DNA of 64,000 nt. Origin: Euphorbia lathyris (Eukaryota > Streptophyta > Magnoliopsida > Malpighiales > Euphorbiaceae). The notes under the pieces are model-generated. The model had not been told where the DNA came from. It worked only from the letters and a program-made list of their open reading frames with translations, and ran no database searches. A program made the translations under genes and the position numbers. This document shows positions 22,680-33,802 of the stretch, piece by piece. The stretch is taken from contig NC_088915.1 of the NCBI RefSeq assembly GCF_963576675.1, forward strand, positions 39,399,501 through 39,463,500, given 5' to 3'. Each line of letters begins with the position of its first letter. Positions within the stretch are counted from its first letter, which is position 1.

Positions 22680-24569
22680 ATGACTAAAACCAATCTGCAA
22701 AATATACTTACCGATAACAAGTTGAACGGTTCAAACTTCACCGACTGGTTTCGTAACCTCAAAATCGTTTTGAAGTTCGATAAGATAGGGTATGTACTTG
22801 ATACATCGATACCCCCTATCCTAGCTGAAGATGCTCCCATCGAAGAGATCGATGCTTACCAGAAGCATAAGGCCGATGACGATCATGCGGGATGCATCAT
22901 ACTTGCATCGATGACACCGGAATTGCAGAGGCAACATGAGGAAATGGATGCCTATTCCATCATCGTACACCTGAAAGAGTTGTTTGGGAAACAAACTCGG
23001 TGCGAATGCTACGAGATATCAAAATTGCTGTATCGTTGCAGGATGCAAGAGGGCACATCTGTAATGACACATTGTGTCAAGATGATTGGCTATATTACCA
23101 AGCTTTCTAGTATTGGATTCGCGATGGATAACGAACTAAGTGTAGACTTAATTCTTCAATCCCTCCCAGAGAGTTATTCACAGTTCATCATGAACTACCA
23201 AATGAATGACTTGCAAACCTCTCTTGAAGAGCTTGCAAACATGCTCAAGATAGTTGAGCCCAATATGAAGAAAGACAAGACAATATCGGCTCTTGTCATA
23301 AAGGGATCAAAGAAGAGGAAAGAGAATTTTCCCAATCCTAAACATTCTAAGAAAGGCAAGAGGACCATGCCCACTAGAGCTAAGGGAAAGGAAGTGAAGA
23401 AGCCCAAAGGAGAGTGCCACTTCTGTGGTAAAGACGGTCATTGGAGAAGGAACTGTAAGGAGTACCTAGCCTCCCTCAAGAAAGGAAAAGACGGTGCTTC
23501 AACATCTGGTATGTTTTATATTGAAATAAATACAATTTCACAGTCTGAATCTTGGGTACTTGATACCGGATGTGGATCTCATATTTGTACAAATATGCAG
23601 GAACTAAATCGGACTAAGGAATTGAAGAAAGGAAGCATAAACTTGCGAGTAGGAAATGGAGCAAGAGTTGCCGCCCTCGCTGTTGGAGATTATGCTTTGA
23701 GTTTGCCCTCTAGGCTTGTAATAGAATTAAGGAACTGTTTGTATGTTCCAGAAATGTCTAGAAACATTATTTCTATTAGCCGTCTTGTTGATGACGGTTT
23801 TCATATTTCAATAAAGAACAAACATTGCGAGTTTTATAAAGATGGGATTTTCTATTTTTCAGGAATATCACAAAATGGGATTTATGTGCTAGATGACAAA
23901 ATTTATGTATTCGCGATTGATACCAAAAGACATAAGCTAGATAATTCGACTTACTTGTGGCATTGTCGTTTAGGCCATATAAACAAAAGACGCATGCTTA
24001 AGCTACATCAAGATGAGCTTATAGATTCAATTGATTCTGAATCATTGGAAACATGCGAAGCATGTTTAAAAGGTAAAATGACAAAGACACCCTTTAGCAA
24101 TAAAGGTGAGCGTGTATCAGACACTCTAGGATTAATACATTCAGATGTATGCGGTCATATGTCAGTCCAAGCAAGAGGAGGATTCAGATACTTCATAAGC
24201 TTCATAGATGACCATACCAGATATGGTTATGTTTACTTGATGAAGCACAAGTCCGAGGCTTTTGAGAAATTCAAATGCTTCAAGAATGAAGTAGCAAATC
24301 AATTAGGAAAGAAAATAAAGATACTTCGATCCGATCGAGGTGGCGAATATCTTTCAGATGATTTTCTAAATTATCTAACTGAATGTGGGATATGCTCACA
24401 ATGGACACCTCCCTATACACCACAACACAATGGTGTATCCGAAAGGAGGAACCGTACCTTACTAGATATGGTACGATCTATGATGAGCATAGCCCACATT
24501 CTCATTCATGAGAGTATGGGGTTGTTCAGCATTTATCAAACGCGTAGCGTCAGACAAGCTAGATTCTAA
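22680..24569 (+). pseudogene. Cop-I gag, protease and integrase
   Basis: This is one long frame of 629 codons. Gag (residues 1-260) has the copia gag helix region (LNGSNFTDWFRNLKIVLKF) and a CCHC knuckle CHFCGKDGHWRRNC. The protease active site is WVLDTGCGSHICTNM. The pre-integrase zinc region is LWHCRLGHINKRRM..CEACLKGK. The integrase core has LIHSDVCGHM, ILRSDRGGEYLSDDF and TPPYTPQHNGVSERRNRTLLDM, so the DDE residues are present. The frame fails after RSMMSIAHILI, where a deletion removes the segment up to MRVWGCSAFIKR; the next frame starts inside it at 24508. This deletion inactivates the integrase C-terminus. Confidence 0.85.
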
Positions 24570-26469
24570 ATCTGATAAATGTTTCTGCATTGGATACCCT
24601 AAGGAAACTGTAGGGTATTACTTCTATCATCCAGATGATCAGAAAGTATTCACGCAACCTACTTGGAGAAAGAGTTTCTCGAAGAAACAGAAAAAGGGAA
24701 GCATGATTGAAATTGATGAAGTTCAAGAAGAAGAAACACCAACTGAAACAACAGAGGCGGTTGAGGAGCCCGAAGCAGTCCCATTGGATGAGACTCAAGT
24801 GCCACCCATTCGTAGATCACAAAGAGTTCGTGAACTCCCAATTAGATATGGTTTTCTAGTGGGAGATGTTGATGAGGTTCCTGTGTTAGACGACGAACCC
24901 GAAAACTACGAAGAGGCTCTTATCAGTCCAGATTCTAAAGCATAGCTCGAGGCCATGGATTCTGAAATGGATTCCATGTACACCAACCAAGTGTGGACTT
25001 TGGTTGATCCACCCGAAGGGATAAAACCCATTGGGTGCAGGTGGATCTTCAAAAAGAAGACTGACATGGATGGAAAGGTTAGCACCTACAAAGCTAGGTT
25101 AGCAGCGAAAGGATATCGTCAGAAACAAGGAATTGATTATGATGAAACTTTCTCTCTTGTGGCTATGTCCAAATCAATCAGAATAATGCTCGCTATTGCC
25201 GCTCACTACGATTACGAGATTTGGCAAATGGATGTGAAAACAGCTTTCCTAAATGGAAACCTGCTTGAGGATGTATATATGATGCAGCCTGAAGGTTTCA
25301 TATCAAAGGATGCAAACAAGGTTTGCAAACTACAGAGATCCATTTATGGACTCAAGCAAGCATCTAGAAGATGGAACAAGCGTTTTGACGAAACCATAAA
25401 ACAATTTGGTTTTGAACAAAATTGCGAAGAAGCTTAAATTTACAAGAAAGCAAGTGGGAGCTCAGTTGCATTTCTAATATTATATGTGGGCGATATATTA
25501 TTAAGGGGGAATGATATAGCTCTGCTACAGTCGGTGAAAGTATGGTTATCAGGTAACTTCTCCATGAAAGACCTTGGTGAAGCAACTTATATACTTGGTA
25601 TAAAGATCTACAGAGATAGATCAAGAAGACTACTTGGTCTTTCACAGGCTACATACATTGAAAAGGTGCTAAAGCGATTTAGCATGCTTGAATCGAAACG
25701 AGGTAACTTACCCATGATACATGGAGTAAAGTTAAGCAATCATCAATGTCCTAAAACCGAAGATGATAAGAAACGCATGGCTGTAATCCCGTACGCCAGC
25801 GCAATCGGTTCGATTATGTATGCTATGCTATGCACTAGACCTGACGTAGCATTCGTATTAAGTATAACGAGTCGTTATCAAGGTAATCCGGGAGACGAGC
25901 ATTGGAATGCCATCAAGAACATTCTTAAGTACTTGAGAAGGACTAAAGACATGTTCCTAGTGTACGGAGAAGGGGATCTGAAAATAGAAGGATTTTCGGA
26001 TGCCAGTCATCTCATAGATGAGAACGATTTTAGATCCCAATCAGGATACCTGTTTATCTTGAATGGGGGCACGGTCAGTTGGAAGAGTTCCAAGCAGGGA
26101 AGCGTAGCTTTCTCTACGACCGAGTCAGAATACATCGCTGCTGCGGAAGCAGCAAAGGAAGCGGTTTGGATTAAGAAGTTCATTACTGAACTTGGTGTGG
26201 TGCCTGACATTGTAAATCCCATTACACTGTACTGTGATAACAATGGAGCCATTGCACAAGCAAAGGAACCACGGTCTCATAATGCATCCACGCATTACCT
26301 GAAGCGATACCACATTATAAGAGAGATTGTGGCAAAAGGAGATGTGAGAATAGAAAGAGTACCTACTAAGGACAACGTTGCAGATCCGTTGACAAAGCCC
26401 TTAGCCCAGAAAGTACATGATCGTCATCTAAGTTCTACTAGGATAAGTTGTAGAAACAATTGGCTTTAG
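24508..26469 (+). pseudogene. Cop-I integrase C-terminus, reverse transcriptase and RNase H
   Basis: Frame 24508-24945 carries the integrase tail (GYPKETVGYYFYHPDD) and a linker ending at a TAG. Frame 24955-25437 has RT: WTLVDPPEGIKPIGCRWIFKKK, ARLAAKGYRQKQGIDYDETF, MDVKTAFLNGNL and IYGLKQASR. A TAA at 25435-25437 interrupts it. Frame 25486-26469 follows, with the palm motif LYVGDILL just ahead at about 25480. Ty1/copia RT normally has YVDD, so the first catalytic Asp is replaced by Gly. RNase H follows (EGFSDASH, STTESEYIAAAEA, LYCDNNGAI, KRYHIIRE, DNVADPLTKPL) and looks complete. Confidence 0.85.
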
Positions 26470-26472
26470 TCC

Positions 26473-26483
26473 AAGTGGGAGTA
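26473..26483 (+). other. Cop-I polypurine tract
   Basis: AAGTGGGAGTA is directly followed by the 3' LTR start TGTTGGGG. It would prime plus-strand DNA synthesis. Confidence 0.8.
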
Positions 26484-27275
26484 TGTTGGGGTTTAGTGTC
26501 CTATAGACAATTGTTCTAGGATATAAACTTAATGTAAATGAAGTGTTCTTTACATCATTTGTTTTAAATAGATATGGTTTCATAAACTATATAAAGGCAA
26601 CCTCTTTTAAGAACTAAATAAGTCTAATAAAAGGAAATCCCTAAGTTTGTTTAAAGTGATTATAAAGTGTTCATACAAGTATGAAGTGAGACGAAACTTT
26701 ATAATAAACTAATAAACTTAAAAACCACCCCAAGTCAAGTAATATGTTTAGAAATAGGATTGACATATCACTGTTGAGACTTGCATGTAACAATGTCTTC
26801 TGTCGAGACAGAGAGCTGATCTCACAAGCTTCAGATATGCAGATATCTGGACAGTTACATGGATCCAATGAAAGGGAGTTCATTAGGATTGGGGACCCGA
26901 CTTGAGATAACATGATGGGTAGATTTATCCTTGTCACCTGTTCATCTCATTGGTATTAATAGGTATAAGTAATCCTAAGACTCAAAGGAATGTTAATTAG
27001 TGATTTTGGATTATGGAATGTGATGCTTTGATCCTGTTGTAACACGATCCATAACAGAGATGACTCTAGGGTGTGAACGGCAGACGTTGGGTATCACAGG
27101 AAGTAATTGCAGGATAGTTATACATTGGATTGAGCATTTGTCACTCCCGATAAATGGGAGATACATCCAAGGATCGCTTGTGGAAGACTTAACTCTAAAT
27201 CCTTGCAAGGTGATAGCTTAAGACTTGAAATGCAGATTTCATTTAACCTATCTAATTGGAGTTAACTCGGCCTGT
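26484..27275 (+). repeat. Cop-I 3' LTR, truncated
   Basis: It corresponds to 20439-21230 of the 5' LTR and breaks after CTCGGCCTGT. The TATA region, R and U5 are gone. The deletion also removed adjacent Gy-I protease sequence. Confidence 0.9.
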
Positions 27276-28233
27276 GACTTGAATTCCCAAGTTGTCTTTG
27301 TGATTTAGGAGCAAGCATCAACTTAATGCCATTGTCTATTTTTAAGAAATTAGGTTTAGAAGAAGATATCAAGCGTACCAACATGGTTTTGCAATTAGCG
27401 GATCAAACCACTAAGAAACCATATGGTATAATTGAGGATGTTTTAGTTAAAGTCGATAAGTTCATTTTTCCTACCTATTTTGTTATACTAGACTTTGCAT
27501 ATGACGTTAATTGTCCGCTAATTTTTGGTAGACCGTTTATGAATACGGGATGTGCATTAGTCGATGTATCGGAAGGGAAAGTAGTTTTGAGAATAGGTGA
27601 AGATAAGATTGAGTTTAATATGAACAAAGCGATGAAATATCCTATGGAAGAGTTAGTTTGTATGAAACTTGATTTGGTCGAATAATGTGTCAATGATGTT
27701 GTTCAAAGAGAAGAAATAATAGAACCCATAGTGGGAGAAGAATTAGAAGATAAGGCTCCAAAGCCTTTGATTCGAGAAGATGGACCAGTTCCGCCTTCAA
27801 TTGTAGAACCCCCTAAGTTAGAACTTAAAGAGTTACCAAACCATTTAAGGTACGCTTTCCTAGGCGAAGGCGATACTCTTCCTATAATAATCTCTAACAA
27901 GTTAACTAAAGATCAAGAAGAGAAATTGAAAGAGGTTGTTAGAAATAGGATATGAAGTATGGGATGGCAAATTTCAGACTTAAAAGGAATTAATCCTAGT
28001 ATTGTAATGCACAAAATTCACTTAGAAGAAGGTAAGCCACCTAAAGCGGATAGGCAAAGACGCTTAAATCCGAACATGAAGGAAGTAGTAAAAAATGAGA
28101 TTACTAAACCTCTAGACAATGGAATCATTTATCCTATCTCAGATAGTGAATGGGTTAGTCCAATCCATTGTGTACCTAAAAAGGGAGGCATAACTGTAGT
28201 AAGAAATGACGAAGGTGAATTAATACCTAACTA
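27276..28233 (+). pseudogene. Gy-I protease and RT N-terminus, copy 3
   Basis: Coding resumes in the protease just before the active site FPSCLCDLGASIN. It reads through IFGRPFMNTGCALVDV to a GAA-to-TAA stop at 27683-27685. The linker frame 27731-27955 ends at the TGA shared with copy 2. RT N-terminal sequence (WQISDLKGINPS, HKIHLEEGKPPKADRQRRLNP, WVSPIHCVPKKGG) follows in 27959-28234 and then breaks. The first 35 residues of the mature protease region were removed with the Cop-I 3' LTR deletion. Confidence 0.8.
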
Positions 28234-29083
28234 AACCACCACCGGTTGGAGGGTTTGTATAAATTATAGGAACCTAAGCAAGGCAACCAGGAAAGATCAT
28301 TTTCCTCTACCTTTCATTGATCAAATGATCGAAAGGATAGCCGATCATGCATTTTATTGTTTCCTCGATGGTTATTCTGGATTCTTTCAAATATATATTT
28401 ACTTGGATGACCAAGATAAAACAACCTTCACATGTCCTTATAGAACCTTTGCATATAGGAGAATGCCCTTTGGTTTATGTAATGCACCCGCAACGTTTCA
28501 ACGTTGTATGACTGCAATATTTAACGATTTCATTGAAGATATCATGGAAGTTTTTATGGATGGTTTTTCAGTTTATGGAGATTCTTTTGATGCATGTTTA
28601 CAAAACTTAGATAAAGTGTTGTCTAGATGTGAAGAAAAAAATTTAGTATTAAATTGGGAAAAATGTCATTTCATGGTAGACGAATGAATAGTTTTAGGTC
28701 ATAAAATATCTAAAAAAAGATTAGAAGTGGATAGAGCAAAAACTTCAGTCATAGAGAAATTACACCCACCAACTACTGTTAAGGGAGTAAGGTCGTTTTT
28801 AGGACATGCAGGTTTTTACAGAAGGTTGATAAAAACAATTTTTGTAATTTCCAAACCACTTACTAATTTGCTTATGAAGGATTCAACCTTTGATTTTAAT
28901 GAAGATTGTATAAAAGCTTTCGATACATTAAAACGGCCTTAGTCAGTGCACACATAATTGCTAAACCCGATTGGGATTTACCTTTCGAAATTATGTGCGA
29001 TGCAAGCGACTTAGCCGTAGGATGTGTATTAGGTCAAAGGAAGGATAAAAAAACTTCATGTCATTTATTATGCAAGTCACACA
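28234..29083 (+). pseudogene. Gy-I reverse transcriptase palm and thumb, copy 3
   Basis: RT motifs YCFLDGYSGFFQI, AYRRMPFGLCNAPATFQRCM and the catalytic loop are visible. The loop reads VFMDGFSVYG, so the second catalytic aspartate of the FMDD motif (intact in copy 2) is glycine and the enzyme would be inactive. A TGA at 28685-28687, a frameshift near 28930 and an extra A near 29050 break the rest ([32 protein letters not shown]). Confidence 0.8.
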
Positions 29084-30682
29084 TTGTCCGGTGCACAGTT
29101 AAATTACACCACAACCGAAAAAGAAATGCTAGCGGTAGTTTTTGCATGTGATAAGTTTAGGTCATATCTGTTAGGATCTAAAGTTATTATATATACCGAT
29201 CACGCAGCTTTAAGGTATCTATTCGCTAAGAAAGATGCAAAACCGCGTCTTATTAGATGGGTTTTGTTATTACAAGAATTTGACATAGAAATTAAAGATA
29301 AGAAGGGAGTTGAAAACCTTGTCGCCGATCATCTATCAAGACTTGAAGATGAAAACGGTCCTATCGGTGAAACAATCGGTATACGAGATGATTTCCCCGA
29401 TGAATATCTCAAACAAGTAAACAGTGTCACATCACCATGGTATGCGGATATGGCTAATTATCTCGCAGCTCACATTGTTCCAGAAGGATTAAACTTCCAA
29501 CAAAAGAAGAAATTCTTTTCCGACATTAAAATGTATTTTTGGGAAGATCCTTTCTTGTTCAGAACATGTGGTGATGGTATAATTAGGAGATGCGTTAGTG
29601 AAAACGAATATGAGTCTATAATGTCAGAATGCCATTCAAGCTCTTACGGAGGGCATAACGGCGTAAGTAAAACAGTAGCTAGGATATTAGAATGCGAATT
29701 CTTTTGGCCTACATTGTTTAAAGACGTTCGTTCGTTTGTTATTCGGTGTGACAAATGTCAAAGAACCGGGAATTTAGGAAGGAAAGATGAGATGCCTCTC
29801 ACGAACATGTTGGAAGTTGAAATCTTCGACGTGTGGGGAATCGATTTCATGGGTCCTTTTCTCCATTCTTTTGGTAAAACTTATATATTAGTAGCCGTAG
29901 ACTATGTTTCAAAGTGGGTTGAAGCAATTGCAACCCCGACTAATGATTCTAAGGTCGTTATTAAGTTTCCCGATGCAATATTTTGTAGATTTGGAGTCCC
30001 TAGAGTTATGATAAATGATGGAGGTACCCATTTCATAAACCGAAGTTTTGAATCGCTTATAAAAAAGTACGGAGTACGCCACCGCGTATCTACGCCATAC
30101 CATCCTCAATCGAATGGTCAAGTGGAGATATCGAATAGGGAACTCAAATGGATATTAGAGAAAATAGTTTCGTCTTCAAGAAGAGACTGGGCACACAAAC
30201 TTAACAATGCGTTATGTGCATACCGTACTGCATATAAAACACCTATAGGAATGACACCGTACCGACTCATATATGGAAAAGCTTGTCATTTACTAGTAGA
30301 ATTAGAACATAAAGCATATTGGGCTATTAGAACACTTAATTATGATTTGCAAAAAGCTGGAAAGAAGCGTTTGTTCGACTTAAATGAGTTGGATGAATTA
30401 CACCATTTATCCTACGAAAATGCAAGGATATATAAGGAAAAAGTGAAAAAATGGCATGGTGCCAAAATTAAAGTTAAAAGCTTTAATGTTGGGGATAAAG
30501 TATTACTGTTTAATTCTCGACTAAGGTTATTTCCAGGTAAGCTTAGGTCTAGATGGTCAGGACCGTTCGTAGTTGCTAAAACTTTCGATTATAGATCCTT
30601 AGAACTAGAAAAAACAGATGGAGGTCGATTCAAAGTTAACGGCAATCGATGCAAAATTTATTATGAAGGCACTCCAATTTAA
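29084..30682 (+). CDS. Gy-I RNase H C-terminus and complete integrase, copy 3 (intact 532-codon frame)
   Basis: This is the best preserved coding segment of the family. RNase H remainder: [17 protein letters not shown] and [11 protein letters not shown]. Integrase: zinc finger [29 protein letters not shown]; core [19 protein letters not shown] and [12 protein letters not shown]. The C-terminal GPY/F-type domain is [29 protein letters not shown], with a tail ending YYEGTPI. In MINDGG the Asp of the second DDE position is kept, with Ser-to-Asn beside it. No chromodomain and no second RNase H is present, as in Athila. It cannot be expressed as part of an intact polyprotein because everything upstream is broken. 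Confidence 0.85.
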   Translation: MSGAQLNYTTTEKEMLAVVFACDKFRSYLLGSKVIIYTDHAALRYLFAKKDAKPRLIRWVLLLQEFDIEIKDKKGVENLVADHLSRLEDENGPIGETIGIRDDFPDEYLKQVNSVTSPWYADMANYLAAHIVPEGLNFQQKKKFFSDIKMYFWEDPFLFRTCGDGIIRRCVSENEYESIMSECHSSSYGGHNGVSKTVARILECEFFWPTLFKDVRSFVIRCDKCQRTGNLGRKDEMPLTNMLEVEIFDVWGIDFMGPFLHSFGKTYILVAVDYVSKWVEAIATPTNDSKVVIKFPDAIFCRFGVPRVMINDGGTHFINRSFESLIKKYGVRHRVSTPYHPQSNGQVEISNRELKWILEKIVSSSRRDWAHKLNNALCAYRTAYKTPIGMTPYRLIYGKACHLLVELEHKAYWAIRTLNYDLQKAGKKRLFDLNELDELHHLSYENARIYKEKVKKWHGAKIKVKSFNVGDKVLLFNSRLRLFPGKLRSRWSGPFVVAKTFDYRSLELEKTDGGRFKVNGNRCKIYYEGTPI

Positions 30683-31401
30683 GAAATTGAATTCGTGGAC
30701 GTATTCTATGAAAATTAATTACTTAATTTTCATACCTTTCATTGTTTATATTTTATCTTGTTTGTTGTTTAGCTTTTATTTTTACTTGTTTTTAATTTAA
30801 TTTCAATTTGTTTATTTTTATAATTTTATTTTTATATGATTTTTAGTTTTTAGATTTGTGTACAACAAAGTTACAGTCAATAAAAATTCATTAAAGTCAT
30901 GTTTTTAATTGGTTTACAGAAATTTTTTATGTGTTTAGTGAAGTTTCAGGAATCTCAGTTGAGATTCAGAAATCTCAGTAGAGATTTCAAGTTTAGGTTT
31001 ATTCAGGATTAGCTAGAAAGTTTCTGTCCGTGCTGAGATTTTAAAATCTCTACCAAGACGAGCGAAAGAAAGGTTTCGACAAGCTTTTCCCAGGAGGGAA
31101 ACAGCGTGTCGCGACCGAGATTCTGAAATCTCGGTCGCGACACGGTCATTCATCAGACCTGTCACCTTTGTTTCTCTATTTCTCTTAAGTATTTGCTGAA
31201 AAATTCATAAATTATGTCAGTTTTTCACCCAATAGGCACGAATTGACACCATTTCATTCTTAACAGACACATTAATTCATTCTATTAAATTATAAATATT
31301 TTAGAGAAGATCAGAATCATTTTACTTACATTTTTCATCTCTATCAGAATTCTGATTTCTTCTCAAATCTTTAAGAAAGTTACAGAACATCTTTTTCAAA
31401 C
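30683..31401 (+). promoter_or_regulatory. Gy-I pol-to-ORF A gap with three palindromes and a TATA box
   Basis: This 0.7-kb noncoding gap holds GAGATT-CAGA-AATCTC at 30961-30976 and GAGATT-TTAA-AATCTC at 31035-31050. A perfect palindrome at 31105-31144 has 18-bp arms (CGTGTCGCGACCGAGATT and its complement) around the loop CTGA. A TATA box TATAAATA-like sequence (TATAAATATT) starts at 31291, 147 bp after the last palindrome and 111 bp before the ATG at 31402. The arrangement resembles a promoter for ORF A separate from the LTR. Confidence 0.6.
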
Positions 31402-32330
31402 ATGACTACCTCTCTTAAATCTTCCAAGAAAAATGCTGATGCATGCAACAAGCGTACTGATATGTCAAAACGCTACGGAGCATCATTCCCTATTTATAAC
31501 CATGATGAAGGAAGACGATTCTATCGATTCCGTACGCAATATTTGTCGGAATGATGTATATGGATGAGTTCTTAAATGATGAACTCAGAATAAGCGAAGA
31601 CATGGATCGCTACTTGAGGAATTTAGGATGGTCTAAGTTCGCCTTCATGAGGTTTCCAATCATTGGAGACTGGGTTTTAGAGTTCCTCTGTACTGTTCGC
31701 TTTGTGAATAAGCGACGTGTTCATCTTAGTTTTCGTAGAGATGGCGAGACCTACATATTTGGATACCCAGAACTTCATGCCTGGTTTGGTTTCCCACCCA
31801 GGGATACTGCACAATACCATCCTGGCAGAGATATGACATCTTGGGATATTTGGAGAATGTTAACTGGCTTTTGGCGATTCAATCTGAAACTCGCCTACAA
31901 CAAGTCCATCAACTCTAATTCCATGTTGTACTTACACAAGTTCCTTTGCCATAGTTTATTTGGACGTACTGGAAGCAGTGTTGTTCAAGACACGGACTTG
32001 TATGTGTTGGGAGACATCTTCCAAGGCAACCCTGTCAATTCCTCAAAAATATTAATGGAGGGATTAGTTGCCGCATCACGATCCAATGACCGAAAGATTG
32101 GATTCGGGAACATAATCTGTGGAATCATCCTCGGAACTAAAGGATCAATTTCGATTCCCTAGATTGATACAGAACCATTCCCCGTCCTTGATTATGAATT
32201 CCTCAAAAGTGAGGAACTTGTCAAGCATGTGTTTAGAGTCGGCCCAAGATTTCTTTCTCAAGAAGAAAGACAAATCTTCGTGCAAGCGAAGATTGATCGA
32301 TATAGGGCAATGCGTATCCCAATTCAATAG
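31402..32330 (+). pseudogene. Gy-I accessory ORF A, copy 3 (putative plant transposon protein family)
   Basis: The N-terminus MTTSLKSSKKNADACNKRTDMSKRYGASFP parallels the ORF B start MPRTKVSANK..RVKYGAVF. After 50 codons a TGA overlaps a new ATG (ATGA at 31551-31554), and the core continues in the frame 31551-32162. Core landmarks are LRNLGWSKFAFMRFPIIGDWVLEFL, FRRDGETYIFGYPELHAWFGFPP, SWDIWRMLTGFW, SMLYLHKFLCHSLFGR, VQDTDLYVLGDIFQG and a GNIICGIILG stretch. A TAG at 32160-32162 cuts the last 56 codons (LDYEFLKSEELVKHVFRVGPRF..). ORFs A and B share the core and so are anciently duplicated. Unlike B, A has no acidic linker or coiled-coil tail. Confidence 0.75.
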
Positions 32331-33033
32331 GATACCATTTAATATTTAATATGTTTTGTTTTGTTTGTTTTAGTTTATATATAATTATGTAAATAGGTTT
32401 GTTTCAATTTCAATTGTATATATGTTCTTCTTTCTTATTCTGTACATATGTTTGATTTTCATTCAATAAAATTCAATATCATTTCATGATTGAATCTATT
32501 TTATGAATAATGTATGTTTGAATTTAAGTTCAGAAATGAATCTGTATGTCTGAATAATAAATGCTAATAAGTAATAATAATGATTAAACATTAAAAGATT
32601 AATGCACATTCATATTTACATTCAATTCACTTAAAGAATTAATGATCATTTATGATTCATTCAATTCATATTAAGGCATTTATTGGTTCATTAATCAGAA
32701 TTTAATAAGGTTTAAACCTTTGGTTTTTCCTTCATTTAATGTTTTATTTTATGTTTTTAAGTTTCAGGTATTAATATATTCATTCATAGGACACATAATT
32801 GCAAGGAAATTAAGTTAATACGGAGTTAATATACGTGTATTTCGGCCACCAGGTCACGAATCTCGGTAGAGATTGCAAAATCCCTACGCGAGCAGCGAAA
32901 ACAAGAGAAATTTTGGAGATTTTGGTCTCCAGAAAAGGTCCTGTCACGACCTGTAGGGCGAGGGAGACACGAATTTGGCACAAATTTTCAACTTTTACTA
33001 TTCCTACACTAATTCCTAACACCTATTTTCACC
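32331..33033 (+). other. Gy-I gap between ORFs A and B, copy 3, up to the solo LTR
   Basis: Collinear with 3026-3700. It is AT-rich noncoding sequence with the palindrome at 32862-32892 (CTCGGTAGAGATT, loop GCAA, AATCCCTACGCGAG; one arm has mutated TC to CC). The solo LTR insertion at 33034 separates this palindrome from its TATA box, now at 37773. Confidence 0.6.
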
Positions 33034-33507
33034 TGTAGACACCGGGGTCGGAGGACCGATGAAGAAAAATTATGAAAAGGGATCCAAATCAGTCGATTGA
33101 AATAAATGATGAGTCAATAAAAAATAATAAATAAAAAAACGTTGTTTGAAGGAACCGTGGAGACCAGTTTGATCGAATTCGGAAATCGAATCGAGATGAT
33201 GGGCGAATCGGTTCCAAGAATGAAATCTTAAATCGGCTCGCCGAGTTTGGGGTATTTCATGCCATTTTCTTATTAATGTTATTATTAATAAGATCTCGGG
33301 TCGATAAGAGTTTTGTTTGGGTATTCGAGCAATCCAAAAAATATAGATAGTTTTGTAAAGAGATCGATTTTATAAAAGTTAATTTTATAAAATCGGGTTT
33401 GACAAAAATCATTTTCGATGAAAATCGTTATTGATTTTGGTTAATTTTAGGTGTATTTTATTTAAATATTTATTTTTATTTTTATTTTCTAGTATATGTA
33501 TAAACAC

Positions 33508-33802
33508 GGCCCCGTCGGGGGCCGATATTTACATCACGGGCCGTTGGACGGCCCGTGACGGGGCTGGGCCGTTCAGGCCCAGCCCCCTGCACTTGGCATT
33601 CGGCCAAGTGCATTTTGCTACACTTGGCCGAATGCCAAGTGCAATTTCATTTAGTATTTAAATAATAATAATAATAATAATGAAAAGGAAATTTCCATGA
33701 AATTTCCTAAGCTAATCTAGCTTGTCTTTGGCTCCAAGTTGGCTTGGAGCCAAAAATAAACTAAGTTTGGGGCTCCATATGCCTATAAATAGGATGGAGC
33801 CC
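33508..33802 (+). promoter_or_regulatory. cluster of perfect palindromes around the solo-LTR core promoter
   Basis: Successive palindromes: 33508-33523 (6-bp arms, 4-bp gap); 33535-33557 (10-bp arms CACGGGCCGT, 3-bp gap); 33560-33586 (11-bp arms GGGGCTGGGCC, 5-bp gap); 33589-33642 (22-bp arms, 10-bp gap, each arm itself containing CACTTGGC..GCCAAGTG); 33727-33754 (12-bp arms TTTGGCTCCAAG, 4-bp gap); and 33770-33802 (9-bp arms GGGCTCCAT, 15-bp gap). The last gap contains the TATA box TATAAATA at 33784-33791. Confidence 0.75.

Larger units (their letters stand above)
20439..27275 (+). mobile_element. Cop-I: Ty1/copia element inserted in Gy-I copy 3
   Basis: The element has 5' LTR 20439-22225, an initiator-Met primer site, gag-pol 22680-26469, polypurine tract and 3' LTR 26484-27275, truncated after 792 bp. 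The target was the gag-protease linker of Gy-I copy 3. The 3' flank resumes at TTGAATTCCCAAG, so roughly 110 bp of host element plus about 1 kb of 3' LTR were deleted together. A target-site duplication can no longer be seen. Confidence 0.9.

Noticed and set aside
31402..32330. Accessory ORF A as a host gene
   Set aside because: It lies between integrase and LTR in collinear element copies and is full of stops in copy 1.
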